Source: Massilia phyllostachyos (GTDB taxonomy: Bacteria; Pseudomonadota; Gammaproteobacteria; Burkholderiales; Burkholderiaceae_D). From it: a DNA stretch of 64,000 nucleotides. The first letter of the stretch is position 1. Each line of letters opens with the position of its first letter. This document shows, one piece after another, positions 38,012-47,738 of the stretch. The stretch spans positions 248,001 through 312,000 of the forward strand of contig NZ_JAJNOC010000004.1 in the NCBI RefSeq assembly GCF_021044825.1. The letters are read 5' to 3'. Under the pieces are notes generated by a model. That model worked only from the letters and a program-made list of their open reading frames with translations, was not told where the DNA came from and did not search any database. The translations under genes and the position numbers were made by a program.

Positions 38012-38629
38012 ATGTACGCTGGCGAACGTTTCAACAGCATCACCCACATTGCCGGCGCGGCGCTGGCCGCGGTGGGCGGCCTGTTCCTGCTCGCCGCGGC
38101 CCGGTCCAGCGGCGACGGCTGGAGAATCGCCGCCAGCAGCGTGTATGCCGCCACGCTGCTGCAACTGTACATGGCATCGAGCCTGTACCACGGCGCACGC
38201 GGCGCCGCCAAGGTGGTACTGCGCAAGCTGGACCATTGCGCCATCTATCTCCTCATTGCTGGCACCTACACACCTTTTACGCTGGTAACGCTGCGCGGAG
38301 CCTGGGGCTGGTCGATGTTCGGCGCCGTGTGGGCTCTTGCACTATTCGGAATTGTCCAGGAAATCTGGTATGCCAAGGGCACGCGCATCCTGTCGCTCAT
38401 CATTTACGTCTTGATGGGCTGGCTTGCCGTGATTGGCGCAAAACCACTCGTCGTCGCGCTTGGTTGGCCGGGCTTCGCCTGGCTCGCTTCAGGCGGCCTA
38501 TGCTACACACTGGGCATCGCGTTCTACGCCACCGACCACAAGGTACGCCACGGTCATGGCATATGGCACCTGTTCGTCCTTGCCGGCAGTGCCTGCCATT
38601 ACGTCGCGATTCTGCGCTACGTCGCCTGA
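38012..38629 (+). CDS. Hemolysin III / PAQR family membrane protein
   Basis: The 205-residue product has about seven membrane helices and the family's conserved sites: YHGARGAAKVVLRKLDHCAIYLLIAGTYTPF split across residues 55-85 and the His near the C-terminus in AGSACHY. Despite the name, bacterial members are mostly stress-related membrane proteins, with human relatives being adiponectin receptors. I prefer the ATG at 38012; a TTG four codons upstream is less likely. It follows the phasin gene by 22 bases. Confidence 0.88.
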   Translation: MYAGERFNSITHIAGAALAAVGGLFLLAAARSSGDGWRIAASSVYAATLLQLYMASSLYHGARGAAKVVLRKLDHCAIYLLIAGTYTPFTLVTLRGAWGWSMFGAVWALALFGIVQEIWYAKGTRILSLIIYVLMGWLAVIGAKPLVVALGWPGFAWLASGGLCYTLGIAFYATDHKVRHGHGIWHLFVLAGSACHYVAILRYVA

Positions 38630-38732
38630 CCGGCAAGCCTCTCGCTCATCCTGTGCCGCCATGCAATGTCCTAGGCGTACATCATGGAAACCGTACGTCG
38701 GCACCCCTCGGGTGTCATTATGGAGCATACAC

Positions 38733-41639
38733 ATGCAACCCGACTTCGCGGCGCTGTTCGCCGCCTCGCCCTATCCCTACCTGCTGGTCGACACCAGCTG
38801 CGTCATCATCGGCGCGAACGCGGCCTACCTGCGGGCCACCGGCCGGGTTGCGGCGGCGCTGATGGGCAAGCACATCTTCGACGCGTTCCCGTCGAACCCC
38901 GCCGACCCAGAGTCGACCAATCTCGAGGAGGTGCGCGCCGCGATCGCGCGCGCGATCGCGACCGGTGAGCCACAGACCAGCGCGCTGCTGCGCTACGCGG
39001 TCCCGCGCGAGACGCCGGCCGGCGTCGTGTTCGACCTGCGCTACTGGAGCACCGTGCACACGCCGGTGCGCGATGCCGGCGGCGCGGTGGGCTTCGTGGC
39101 GCAGAACGCGATCGACGTCACCGACCTGTACCAGTTCGACGGCGCGGCCAGGCACTATTACCTGCGCCAGGGTGCGGACGCCGTGCCGGACGTGACGCCG
39201 ATCGAGCGCCCCTTGCTGCACGAGGCCCTGACGCGCATCCTGAGTTCGGAGCGCCATAAACTGCAGGCGATGTTCGACCAGGCCCCCGGTTCGATGGCGA
39301 TCATGAGTGGCCCCGACCATGTGTTCGACATGGTCAACGAAGCTTATTATGCGCTGGTGGGCCGCCGCGACCTGATCGGCAAGCCGGCCCTGGCGGCATT
39401 GCCTGAACTGGCAGGGCAGGGCTTGCACGAGCTGCTCGACAGCGCGTTCGCAACCGGCGAGCGCATCGTGCTGCACGAGCGCCGGCTCACGCTCCAGCGC
39501 GTGGCCGGGGGGGGCGCCGGAAGAGCGCTACGTGGATTTGCTGTACCAGCCGCTCGTCGGCCGCGACGGACACGTAACCGGCATCTTCGCGCAGGCGAAC
39601 GACGTGACGGCCGCCTGCCTGGCGAAGAGCGAGCTGCGCGGCAAGGTCTGGCAACTTGAGACCGCGAAATCGAACCAGGCGTTCCAGCTGCGCTTCGCCG
39701 ACCGGATCCGGGAACTGGACGACGCCGGTCGCATCGGCGAAGCCGTCTGCGAGATGCTGGGCACCCGGCTGGGCGCGGCGCGTGTCTGGTATGCTGACAT
39801 CGACGGCGCATCGGGCATGGCCGCCTGTCGGTGCGACTGGACTCCGGCGGGGTTCCCCGGCCAGGCGGGTCGCGGCATCGCGCTCGAGGCGTTCGACCCG
39901 GCGGCGCTCATGGTGCTGCGCAATGGGGGGCAGGTCGCCGACCAGCCGGTATGGCGCAAGCACGATGGCGCCGGCGCCGCGTTGCTGGTGCCGTACGTGA
40001 AGGCCGGCGATCTCAAGGCGGTACTGGCGATCGAGGGCGTTGCGCCGCGCACCTGGCAGGATGAGGCGCTCGCCCTCGTCGCCGAAGCGGCCGGCCGGAC
40101 CTGGCCGGCGCTCGAAGCCGCCCGGACGCGCAACGAGCTGCAGACCGAGCGCGACCAGAGCCAGTACATCTTCGACGCCATGGTCGAAGGGTTCGCCGTG
40201 CTCGATCGCGATTGGATTAGCCTGCGCATGAACGCCGAGGGACTGCGGCTCGCCCAGCGCAGCGCCGGTGAAGTCATCGGACGCAGCCATTGGGACGTTT
40301 GGCCGGAGCTCAGGCATACCGATGCCGAACGGGCTCACCGGCGCGTCATGGACACCGGCAAGACGGAAAGCGTCGAGTTGTTCCACCGGCTGCCGGACGG
40401 GCGCCATGTATGGATGGAAATCCGCACCCATCGCTCCCTGGAGGGCGGCATCGCCTTCTTCTTCCACGACATCACGCAGCGCAAGGCGGCCCAGGAACAG
40501 CTGGCCGTCGCCGACCGCCGCAAGGACGAGTTCCTGGCCATGCTCGCCCACGAGCTGCGCAATCCGCTCGCGCCGATCGGCGCCGCGGACGACCTGCTGC
40601 AGATGGGCCAGGTGGACCCGGCGCGGGTACGCCGCACCAGCGAAATCATCGCGCGCCAGGTCCGGCATCTGAGCAGCCTGGTGGACGACCTGCTCGACGT
40701 CTCGCGCGTGACGCGCGGGCAGGTGGAGCTGGTCATGGAACCGGTCGACATGCGCCAGGTCGCCGACGACGCGATCGAACAGGCCATGCCGCTATTGCAC
40801 GCACGGCGTCATCGACTGGCCCTGGCGCTGCCGCCGCTTGCTCCATTCGTCACGGGGGACCGCAAGCGTCTGGTGCAGGTGCTGGCCAACCTGTTGAACA
40901 ATGCCGCCAAGTACACGCCCGAGGACGGCCGCATCACGCTGGCGATCGCCGTCGAACTGGGGCAGGTCATCTTGCGCGTCGAGGACGACGGCATCGGCAT
41001 GGCGCCGGAGCTGGTCGAGCACGCCTTCGAGCTGTTCACCCAGGCCGAGCGCCCGTCGGACCGTTCGCTCGGCGGGCTCGGGCTCGGCCTGGCGCTGGTG
41101 AGGAGCCTGGTGAACCTGCACGGCGGGACGGCCGCGGCCTCGGAACTGGCAGCGTGTTTTCCGTCACGCTGCCGCGCCGCCCGCCGGAAAGGGACGCCGC
41201 CGGCGATTCCGGGCCTGCGCGCGAGGCGCAAGTCGCATCGGAGCGGCCGTTGCGGATCATGATCGTCGACGACAACGTCGATGCGGCCGCGATGCTCGCC
41301 ATGCTGCTGGAGTCGCATGGACACGCAGTGACGGTCGAACACGATGCGCGCAGCGCGCTCGAGCGCAGCGACATGGCCGCTCCCGATGTTTTCCTGCTCG
41401 ATATCGGCCTGCCCGACATCAGCGGCAACGAGCTGGCCCGGCGCCTGCGTGCCGGTGCGCGCACCGGCAGCGCCATGCTGGTGGCAATCACCGGCTACGG
41501 CCGGGACCGGGACCGCATCGAAACCCAGGCGGCCGGCTTCGACCATCACCTGGTCAAGCCGGTCGATACGCGCCAGTTGTCCGCGCTCCTGGCCGGCATG
41601 CGGCAGTCCGGTAAGAGCCCGACGCGGGCTGCCGGATGA
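38733..41639 (+). pseudogene. Frameshifted soluble hybrid histidine kinase, PAS-PAS-GAF/PAS-HisKA-HATPase-REC
   Basis: Read across two shifts this would be about 968 residues: PAS, second PAS, a GAF-like region, third PAS, HisKA with LAHELRNPLAPIGAAD, ATPase domain (GGLGLGLALV), and a receiver (RIMIVDDNVDAAAM, LLDIGLPDISGNE, VAITGYG, LVKPV). A first shift occurs at a run of eight Gs (39507-39514); a second, which restores the first frame, near 41140-41150 before SVFSVTLPR. Either the gene is broken or the sequence has two single-base errors in homopolymer/GC-rich spots. An independent receiver from 41261 is possible. It is a paralogue of the kinase at 33218. Confidence 0.75.
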
Positions 41640-42949
41640 CGTCCACGCACTGGATCCTGTTCGGCGGCGCTACCCTCATCGTGATGATGCTGGGCGGTAC
41701 GCTGGTGACGCGCCTGCCCCTCAGCGGGGCGATGATCTACCTGGGCGTGGGCGTCCTGCTTGGTCCGGCCGTGGCCAACGTCTTCGCGCCGGATCCCTTG
41801 CGTTTCGCGCCCGCGCTGGAACTGGTCGCCGAGGCGGCCTTGCTGATCTCCCTGTTCTCCGTCGGACTCAAGCTCGAGATTCCCTTGCGCGACCGGCGCT
41901 GGCTGGCGCCCTTGCGTCTCGCGTTCGTGTCGATGGCGATCACGGTGGTGCTGATCGCCGCCATCGGCGTGCTGCTGCTGGACTTGCCGCTGGGCGCGGC
42001 GATCCTGCTCGGCGGCATCCTGGCGCCGACGGATCCCGTGCTGGCCTCGGGCATCCAGCCGGAAGCCGGCGATACGCCCGACCTGGTCCGTTTCAACCTG
42101 GCCGGCGAGGGCGGACTGAACGATGGCTCTGCCTTTCCGGTGGTCGTGCTGGGGCTGGGCCTGATGGGCAGCCACGACGATGGAACCGGCGTCGCGCATT
42201 GGTTGTCACTGGATCTGGCCTGGTCGCTGGTCGGCGGTATCCTGATCGGCGCCGCTACCAGCTTTCTCATCGGCACGGCGGTCGTCTTCCTCAGGAACCG
42301 GCACGACGAGGCGCTCGGCATGAACGAATTTCTCTCGCTCGGCATCGTCGCCGTCTGCTTCGGACTTGCCGAGCTGTGCCATGCATCCGGCTTCCTGGCG
42401 GTGTTCGCGGCCGGCATCGCCCTGCAGCGCGTGTACCGCCGCCGCGACATCTCCTACCTGTGGATGTGGAAGCGCGGGAGCACGCGTCCCGAGCGCGAAA
42501 CGAGCGCGGCGATGAAGGAAGACGTCCAGGGATTCAACGAGCAGATCGAGAAACTGGCCGAGCCCGTGCTCGTCATCCTGACCGGCGCCATGCTGGCCTA
42601 CGTCACGACGTTTCCCTCCCTGTGGTGGTTCACTGCCTTGTCGCTGTTCGTGGTACGGCCGCTGGCGGTATTTCTCGGCATGGCTGGCAGTGCGATGCCT
42701 GCGCGGCACCACGCGATGGTCGGCTGGTTCGGCATTCGCGGCATCGGCTCGGTGTATTACCTGATGTATGCGCTCGACCATGGATTGTCCGGCGACCTGG
42801 CGCAGCGCTTCGTCGCATTCACGCTGGTCGCCGTGACAGCGTCGATCCTGCTGCACGGCGTGACGGCCGGGCCGTTGATGGCATCGTATGCGAAGGGCGA
42901 AACCGGCCAGGGTGAACCGCGCAAGGCGCCTGAGGAGGCAGTCGTATAG
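41636..42949 (+). CDS. CPA1-family cation/proton antiporter (NhaP-like)
   Basis: The 437-residue product has about twelve membrane helices and the CPA1 signature pair, PTDPVLASG in one helix and GEGGLNDGSAFP in the next (residues about 135-170), whose Asp pair binds the exchanged ions. It would exchange Na+ or K+ for H+ at the inner membrane and protect against salt or alkali. It starts at ATG overlapping the stop of the hybrid kinase (ATGA), so the two are probably one transcript, linking the kinase to ion stress. Confidence 0.9.
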   Translation: MTSTHWILFGGATLIVMMLGGTLVTRLPLSGAMIYLGVGVLLGPAVANVFAPDPLRFAPALELVAEAALLISLFSVGLKLEIPLRDRRWLAPLRLAFVSMAITVVLIAAIGVLLLDLPLGAAILLGGILAPTDPVLASGIQPEAGDTPDLVRFNLAGEGGLNDGSAFPVVVLGLGLMGSHDDGTGVAHWLSLDLAWSLVGGILIGAATSFLIGTAVVFLRNRHDEALGMNEFLSLGIVAVCFGLAELCHASGFLAVFAAGIALQRVYRRRDISYLWMWKRGSTRPERETSAAMKEDVQGFNEQIEKLAEPVLVILTGAMLAYVTTFPSLWWFTALSLFVVRPLAVFLGMAGSAMPARHHAMVGWFGIRGIGSVYYLMYALDHGLSGDLAQRFVAFTLVAVTASILLHGVTAGPLMASYAKGETGQGEPRKAPEEAVV

Positions 42950-42980
42950 TCGCTGCGCGTCTTGCCTCGCACCAAGCCAG

Positions 42981-43030
42981 GAAAATAGACTTGCCCCGGT
43001 CCGGCGTGACGCCGCAAAAGGGCGCATAGT
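42981..43030 (+). promoter_or_regulatory. Shared 50-bp element, copy 2 (before the PHB-depolymerase-like gene)
   Basis: Counterpart of 37220-37269, ending at AAAAGGGCGCATAGT, 78 bases before the esterase ATG. Its centre holds a small hairpin CGGCG-TGA-CGCCG that is not conserved in the other copy. Confidence 0.55.
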
Positions 43031-43108
43031 GCATTACATCGGGCAGTGCGCAGGCCGTGCCGTCGACAATAATAAAGGAGACTTTTTCTACAACGAAGGA
43101 GTCGAGTA

Positions 43109-44080
43109 ATGTACAGTAGAATCATGGTGGACTGGTTCTCCTGGACCAGCGAGGCGGCGCGCTCCGCCAGCGTCCCGTTCCATGTCCTGCCCGCCGTCCG
43201 GCAGCCGCATGGATTCCTGGCAGGCAGCTTGCAAGCGAACGGACAGGTCATTAGGTATCGCCTGTACGTTCCCGCGACGCGCGGGAGCGAACCACCCGCG
43301 CTGGTCGTCATGCTGCACGGTTGCGGCCAGGACGCCGCGGATTTCGCGCTGGCCACCGGGATGAACGAGCTGGCCGAGCAGGCCGGCTTCCTGGTGCTGT
43401 ATCCCGAGCAGTCGCCTTACGCGAACTGGAACAGCTGCTGGAACTGGTTCGAGGCGGCCAACCAGGCGCGTGACCAGGGCGAGCCGGCGCTGGTCGCGGC
43501 CCTGACCCTGAAAATCATCGGCGACCATGGGGTCGACCAGCGCCGCGTCTCGATCGCGGGCCTGTCGGCGGGCGCCGCGATGGCGCTGATCGTCGGACGC
43601 AATTATCCGGACATCTTCAGCGCAATCGGCTGCCATTCCGGTATGCCGCACGGCAGCGCGACGAGCGGCATCGGCGCGATGACGACCATGCGCTTCGGCG
43701 GCGCCGTCCCAGCCTGCGCCGGCGGGCCCTGCCTGACCAGCGTCCCGGTCATCGTATTCCACGGAGGCGACGATGCCATCGTCCACCAGAGTAACGGCGA
43801 CGGTGTCGTGCGCCAGTCGATCCAGAGCTATCTGTCGGCCAGGCCGGCCGGTTGCCGGAGCGTCATGAATGTCCAGGTAACGGGACAGGAAGGCGGGCGC
43901 GACTTCACGCGCTCGGTCCACACCGGCAAGTCCGGCACCGTCGTGGCCGAGCATTGGCTCGTGCACGGCACGGGACACGCCTGGTCCGGCGGCGATCTGC
44001 GTGCCGCCAACACCGATGCGAACGGTCCTGACGCCAGCCGCGAAATGCTACGGTTTTTCGGCGAGCGGCATGCACGGTGA
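43109..44080 (+). CDS. PHB-depolymerase-family esterase
   Basis: The 323-residue product has the esterase features of this family: VVMLHGCGQ (residues 67-74, oxyanion loop), the lipase box GLSAGAAM with Ser153, the acid segment FHGGDDA and GTGHAWSGG with the catalytic His. It has no signal peptide I can recognise, so an intracellular role on PHA granules or oligomers is possible. Related proteins also include feruloyl esterases and unassigned hydrolases. AAGGAG lies 7-8 bases before the ATG at 43109. Confidence 0.87.
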   Translation: MYSRIMVDWFSWTSEAARSASVPFHVLPAVRQPHGFLAGSLQANGQVIRYRLYVPATRGSEPPALVVMLHGCGQDAADFALATGMNELAEQAGFLVLYPEQSPYANWNSCWNWFEAANQARDQGEPALVAALTLKIIGDHGVDQRRVSIAGLSAGAAMALIVGRNYPDIFSAIGCHSGMPHGSATSGIGAMTTMRFGGAVPACAGGPCLTSVPVIVFHGGDDAIVHQSNGDGVVRQSIQSYLSARPAGCRSVMNVQVTGQEGGRDFTRSVHTGKSGTVVAEHWLVHGTGHAWSGGDLRAANTDANGPDASREMLRFFGERHAR

Positions 44081-44129
44081 GCTCGCCCTGCCTGTAAGCC
44101 CTCTGCCCTTCATTTGATAGGAGCGAATC

Positions 44130-44237
44130 ATGAGTAAGAACCAGGACGCAAAAAAATCCACGAAAAAAGAGCCGGCGAAAACGGCGAAAGAGAAAAAGGC
44201 GGACAAGCGGGTCAAAAAGGCGGAGAAAGCGCGGTAG
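44130..44237 (+). CDS. Small lysine-rich protein, 35 residues
   Basis: A 35-residue frame of Lys, Ala and Glu only at most positions (15 Lys), beginning MSKNQDAKKS. A good ribosome site, GGAG, lies 7 bases before the ATG. It is too basic to be a membrane or signal peptide, and resembles histone-H1-tail-like or DNA-coating peptides in composition. No family recognised. It sits 49 bases after the esterase on the same strand, so may share its transcript. Confidence 0.6.
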   Translation: MSKNQDAKKSTKKEPAKTAKEKKADKRVKKAEKAR

Positions 44238-44321
44238 CAGTAAACCCGGTTTCTCACGGCGAAACGATCGCTTCGTCACGTGCTTGCAGTCGCCCGGCGC
44301 GGATACGGTCTGCGGGGCAAA

Positions 44322-46400
44322 TCACGGGTTTTCGCGGTGCGATAGCAGGCGTTCGAAGGCAGCCGCGCTGACGGCGGGACTGTAGAGGAAGCCTTGGCCC
44401 ATCTGGCAGCCCGCGTTCATCAGGTAAAGCGCTTCGGCAGGGGTTTCGATGCCTTCGGCGACGGTTGGCAGGCCGAGGTGCGCGGCGACCGACAGGACCG
44501 CGCCCAACAGCGCCTGGCGGCGCGGCGAGGCCGCGGCGATACCGTGCACGAAACTGCGGTCCACTTTCAGCAGGTCGATCGGGATATCGGCGAGATAGCT
44601 CAGGTTCGAGTAACCGGTGCCGAAATCGTCGAGCGCGATCGACATGCCCAGGCCCTTCAGGCGATGCAGGACGTCGACCGCGCTGGCGACGTCGCGCATC
44701 AGGGCCGACTCGGTCAGTTCGATTTGCACGTCCGGCGGCAGGACGCCGAATCGCGCCATGCAGCCCTCGAGGTGGGCGATGAAGTCGGCTTGGCGTAGTT
44801 CCAGCGCCGAAACATTGATGGCGATCGGACCGGGGTCGATGCCGCTGTCGCGCCAGGCGCGCGCCTGGCGCATGGCTTCGTGCATCACCCAGCGGCCCAG
44901 GTTGACGATCAGGCCGGACTGTTCGGCGCACCGGATTACCTCGGCGATCGCGAAGCGCGTCCAGTCCGGATGGCGCCAGCGCAGCAGGGATTCGCAACCG
45001 TGGATCGCGCCGTCGGCCAGGCACACCTTGGGCTGGTAGAACAGTTCCAGGCCGCCGGTGTCGAGCGCCAGCCTGAGTGCATCCTCCAGCGCGCGCCGCT
45101 CGGCCACGCTGTCGAGCATGCGCGGCTGGAACACATTGAACGTGTTGCGTCCCGCCGCCTTGGCGGCGTGCAGCGCCGTGTCGGCGTGCTGCAGCAGCGT
45201 GTCCGCGGCCAAGCCGTGCTGCGGATGCAGCGCGATGCCGATGCTGCAGCCGACGCGCATGGTCGCGCCGTCGATCAGGTGCGGCGCCGCCACGGCCTCC
45301 AGCATGCGCTGCGCGGCGCCCCGGGATTCGTCCGGCTGGGTGCCGGGCGCCAACAGGATCAGGAATTCGTCGCCGCCCTGGCGGCTGACCATGTCGATCG
45401 AGCGGCAGCAAGCGCGCAGGCGCGTCGCGACCGACGCCAGCAAACGGTCTCCGGCCGCATGGCCGAGGGTGTCGTTGATGGATTTGAAGTTGTCGAGATC
45501 CAGGTACATCGCCGCCAGGCCCTGGCCGTTCGCGCCGGCCTGGCGCAGGATCTCGGCCAGATGCAGTTGCGCGGCGTAGCGGTTGGGCAAGCCGGTGAGG
45601 AAATCGTGCCTGGCCAGGTAATCGACCTGGGACTGGAGCTGGTGTGTGGCGGTGACGTCGTGGAACACCATGACGGCGCCGTCCAGCTTGCCGTCCGGGG
45701 CGACGATCGGCGAGGTCGAATCGGCGATCATGATCTCGCTGCCGTCCACGCGCACCATCACGGTGCCCGGCGGTAGCCGGATGGCTTGCTTGTCGTTCAT
45801 CGCGCGCGTGATCGGATGCTCGACGGCGGCGAGCGTTCCGGCGGCGTGCAGCGCCATCACGGCGTCGATAGGCAGCCCAAGCATTTCCTTGCGCGCACGG
45901 ACGGTCAGGCTGCAGGCCGCATCGTTGCAGTAGGCGATCGTACCCGCCTCATCGGTGGCGATGACGGCGTCGGCCATCGCCGCCAGCACGATGGCGGCGC
46001 CGTTGCGTTCACGTTCGCGCGCACGGACGCGCTCGATGACGGCGACGAAGCGCGCGAACGTGTCGGATCGCGAATCACTGGACAGCATCACGTCGTCCGC
46101 CAGGCCGCTGGTGAGCAGCCGGCGCGTCCCGGCAATGTCGATGGCGTCGCCGACGATCACGACCGCCGCGTTGCCGAACACCGCGGGGCTCACGGGCAGC
46201 GCCATGCCGGCGCCGTCGTCGTCCGTCGGCGCCAGCAAGAGCAGGTCCGGAAAGGGTGGCGGGACGCATGCGGCTTCCTCCAGCGTCGCCGCGAAACGCA
46301 GCACGATGGCGCTCAGGTCGCCCGCGGCCGGCTGGAACAGCAGTGACAGGCGTGCGCGCTCGCCTTCGTCGGTTGTCACGACCTGCGTCACGATATGCAT
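44322..46400 (-). CDS. PAS-GGDEF-EAL protein (cyclic di-GMP turnover)
   Basis: The 692-residue product starts with a receiver-like segment without phosphoacceptor (about 1-125), then a PAS domain (about 130-250), a GGDEF domain with the motif intact (SRQGGDEF), and an EAL domain in which the name motif is ESL (CESLLRWRHP). The other phosphodiesterase residues are kept (NVSALELR, ELTESALM, DDFGTGYSNLSYL, KVDRSFV, EGIET). Ser for Ala in EAL is tolerated in active enzymes, so it may both make and break c-di-GMP. No membrane helix. It is convergent with the small Lys-rich gene. Confidence 0.9.
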   Translation of the reverse strand: MHIVTQVVTTDEGERARLSLLFQPAAGDLSAIVLRFAATLEEAACVPPPFPDLLLLAPTDDDGAGMALPVSPAVFGNAAVVIVGDAIDIAGTRRLLTSGLADDVMLSSDSRSDTFARFVAVIERVRARERERNGAAIVLAAMADAVIATDEAGTIAYCNDAACSLTVRARKEMLGLPIDAVMALHAAGTLAAVEHPITRAMNDKQAIRLPPGTVMVRVDGSEIMIADSTSPIVAPDGKLDGAVMVFHDVTATHQLQSQVDYLARHDFLTGLPNRYAAQLHLAEILRQAGANGQGLAAMYLDLDNFKSINDTLGHAAGDRLLASVATRLRACCRSIDMVSRQGGDEFLILLAPGTQPDESRGAAQRMLEAVAAPHLIDGATMRVGCSIGIALHPQHGLAADTLLQHADTALHAAKAAGRNTFNVFQPRMLDSVAERRALEDALRLALDTGGLELFYQPKVCLADGAIHGCESLLRWRHPDWTRFAIAEVIRCAEQSGLIVNLGRWVMHEAMRQARAWRDSGIDPGPIAINVSALELRQADFIAHLEGCMARFGVLPPDVQIELTESALMRDVASAVDVLHRLKGLGMSIALDDFGTGYSNLSYLADIPIDLLKVDRSFVHGIAAASPRRQALLGAVLSVAAHLGLPTVAEGIETPAEALYLMNAGCQMGQGFLYSPAVSAAAFERLLSHRENP

Positions 46401-46560
46401 GGCAATTCCTCCCGCGGCGGGGTTCCGTCGCCGCTACACGGTATCACGTTGTCGGCGTGCGCAGCGGTGCGGACGACAGGCGCGCCGGACTGAGTCCTAC
46501 GTCGGATCCGGACCATTGCATCGATAATGAACCGATGTCATCGGTTATGGAGTGAACAAC

Positions 46561-47724
46561 GTGAGATGGATACCTGAACAACGGCGCGCCATCGAGCAAG
46601 GCGGCGGCGACTCGCTGGAAACGTCCTGTCGGGTGATCGACCAGATCGCTTGCCCGGCCTACTGCTGCACGCCTGCCGGCGCCGTTCTGCATTGCAATCG
46701 CGCGGCGAGGCGCCTGTGGGGCGCCGCGCCATCGCCGGCCGAGGACGGCCGCTGGGACGGCTTCGCCTCCTTGTGTCGACCGGACGGCAGTCCGGTCGAG
46801 AAGGCATCGTCGCCGGCCGCGCTGGCGGCGCGCACCGGCGTCGCACCGCCGCCGACCGAGCTGGTGGCGCAGTCCAACGACGGACAGACGCGCTGCGTGG
46901 TGGTCCATGCGCAGCCGGTGCGCGGCGCCGATGGCGTCACCGCAGGCGTGCTATGCTCCTTGACCGACATCAGCGAGCGGCGCCGGCTTCGCCGTGAAAT
47001 CGAGTCCGTGCGCGGCGACCGGGAAGACTTCCTGCGCGTGCTGGCCCACGAGCTGCGCAATCCACTGGCGTCGGTGATGACGGTCGCCACGATCCTGCGC
47101 CGCCGGCCGGGCGAACCGGGCATCGTGTCGATGGCGCGCGTGATCGAACGTCAGACCCGCCAGCTCGCTCGCTTCATCGACGACCTGCTCGACGCCGCGC
47201 GTATCGAGCACGCAAGCGATGTGCCGGTGACCAAGCGCGCAGCCAGCCTGGACGAGGTGCTGGCGCCGGCGCGCGACGTCGTCGCCGGCGTGTTGGGCAG
47301 GCGCTCGCAGACCTTGCGCGTACACCTCGATGCCGGCGCTGAAGCGCCCGAAACGATGCTCTGGTGCGATCCCGGGCGGCTGGCGCAGGCGCTCGGGAAC
47401 GTGCTGCTCAATGCCAGTGAATTTTCCGACGACGGCGCCGAGATTGCGCTGGCGGTCTCGGTCGATGGCGAGGTTCTCGACATGTCGGTGAGCGACCATG
47501 GCATCGGCGTCGAGGCGAGCGAATTGCCCGCCATGTTCGAGCCGTTCCGCAAGCTTGCCGCGCACCCCCGGCGGGCGCCGTCCGGGGCAGGCGTTGGCCT
47601 GGCGATCGCACGCAGCATTTGCGTGTCGCATGGCGGCACGGTTTTTGCCCACAGCGCCGGACCCGGACAGGGGACGCGACTGGAATTCATCCTGCCGGTG
47701 GTGCAGGACACGATGTCCGCTTGA
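46561..47724 (+). CDS. Soluble PAS histidine kinase
   Basis: The product is about 387 residues: a PAS-like domain (residues about 20-140, with CPAYCCTPAGAVLHCNRAAR rich in Cys), a HisKA domain with the phosphorylated His at about 163 (LAHELRNPLASV), and an ATPase domain (NVLLNASEFSDD, DHGIGVE, GAGVGLAIAR). No receiver and no membrane helix. I prefer the GTG at 46561, 8 bases after GGAG; the GTG at 46552 is not preceded by a ribosome site. The cysteines in the PAS domain could sense redox or metal, an inference. Confidence 0.83.
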   Translation: MRWIPEQRRAIEQGGGDSLETSCRVIDQIACPAYCCTPAGAVLHCNRAARRLWGAAPSPAEDGRWDGFASLCRPDGSPVEKASSPAALAARTGVAPPPTELVAQSNDGQTRCVVVHAQPVRGADGVTAGVLCSLTDISERRRLRREIESVRGDREDFLRVLAHELRNPLASVMTVATILRRRPGEPGIVSMARVIERQTRQLARFIDDLLDAARIEHASDVPVTKRAASLDEVLAPARDVVAGVLGRRSQTLRVHLDAGAEAPETMLWCDPGRLAQALGNVLLNASEFSDDGAEIALAVSVDGEVLDMSVSDHGIGVEASELPAMFEPFRKLAAHPRRAPSGAGVGLAIARSICVSHGGTVFAHSAGPGQGTRLEFILPVVQDTMSA

Positions 47725-47738
47725 GCCGGATCGCTACC

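Noticed and set aside
41261..41639. Stand-alone receiver protein after the frameshift
   Set aside because: No ribosome site was evident and the domain belongs to the hybrid kinase; kept as part of the disrupted gene.
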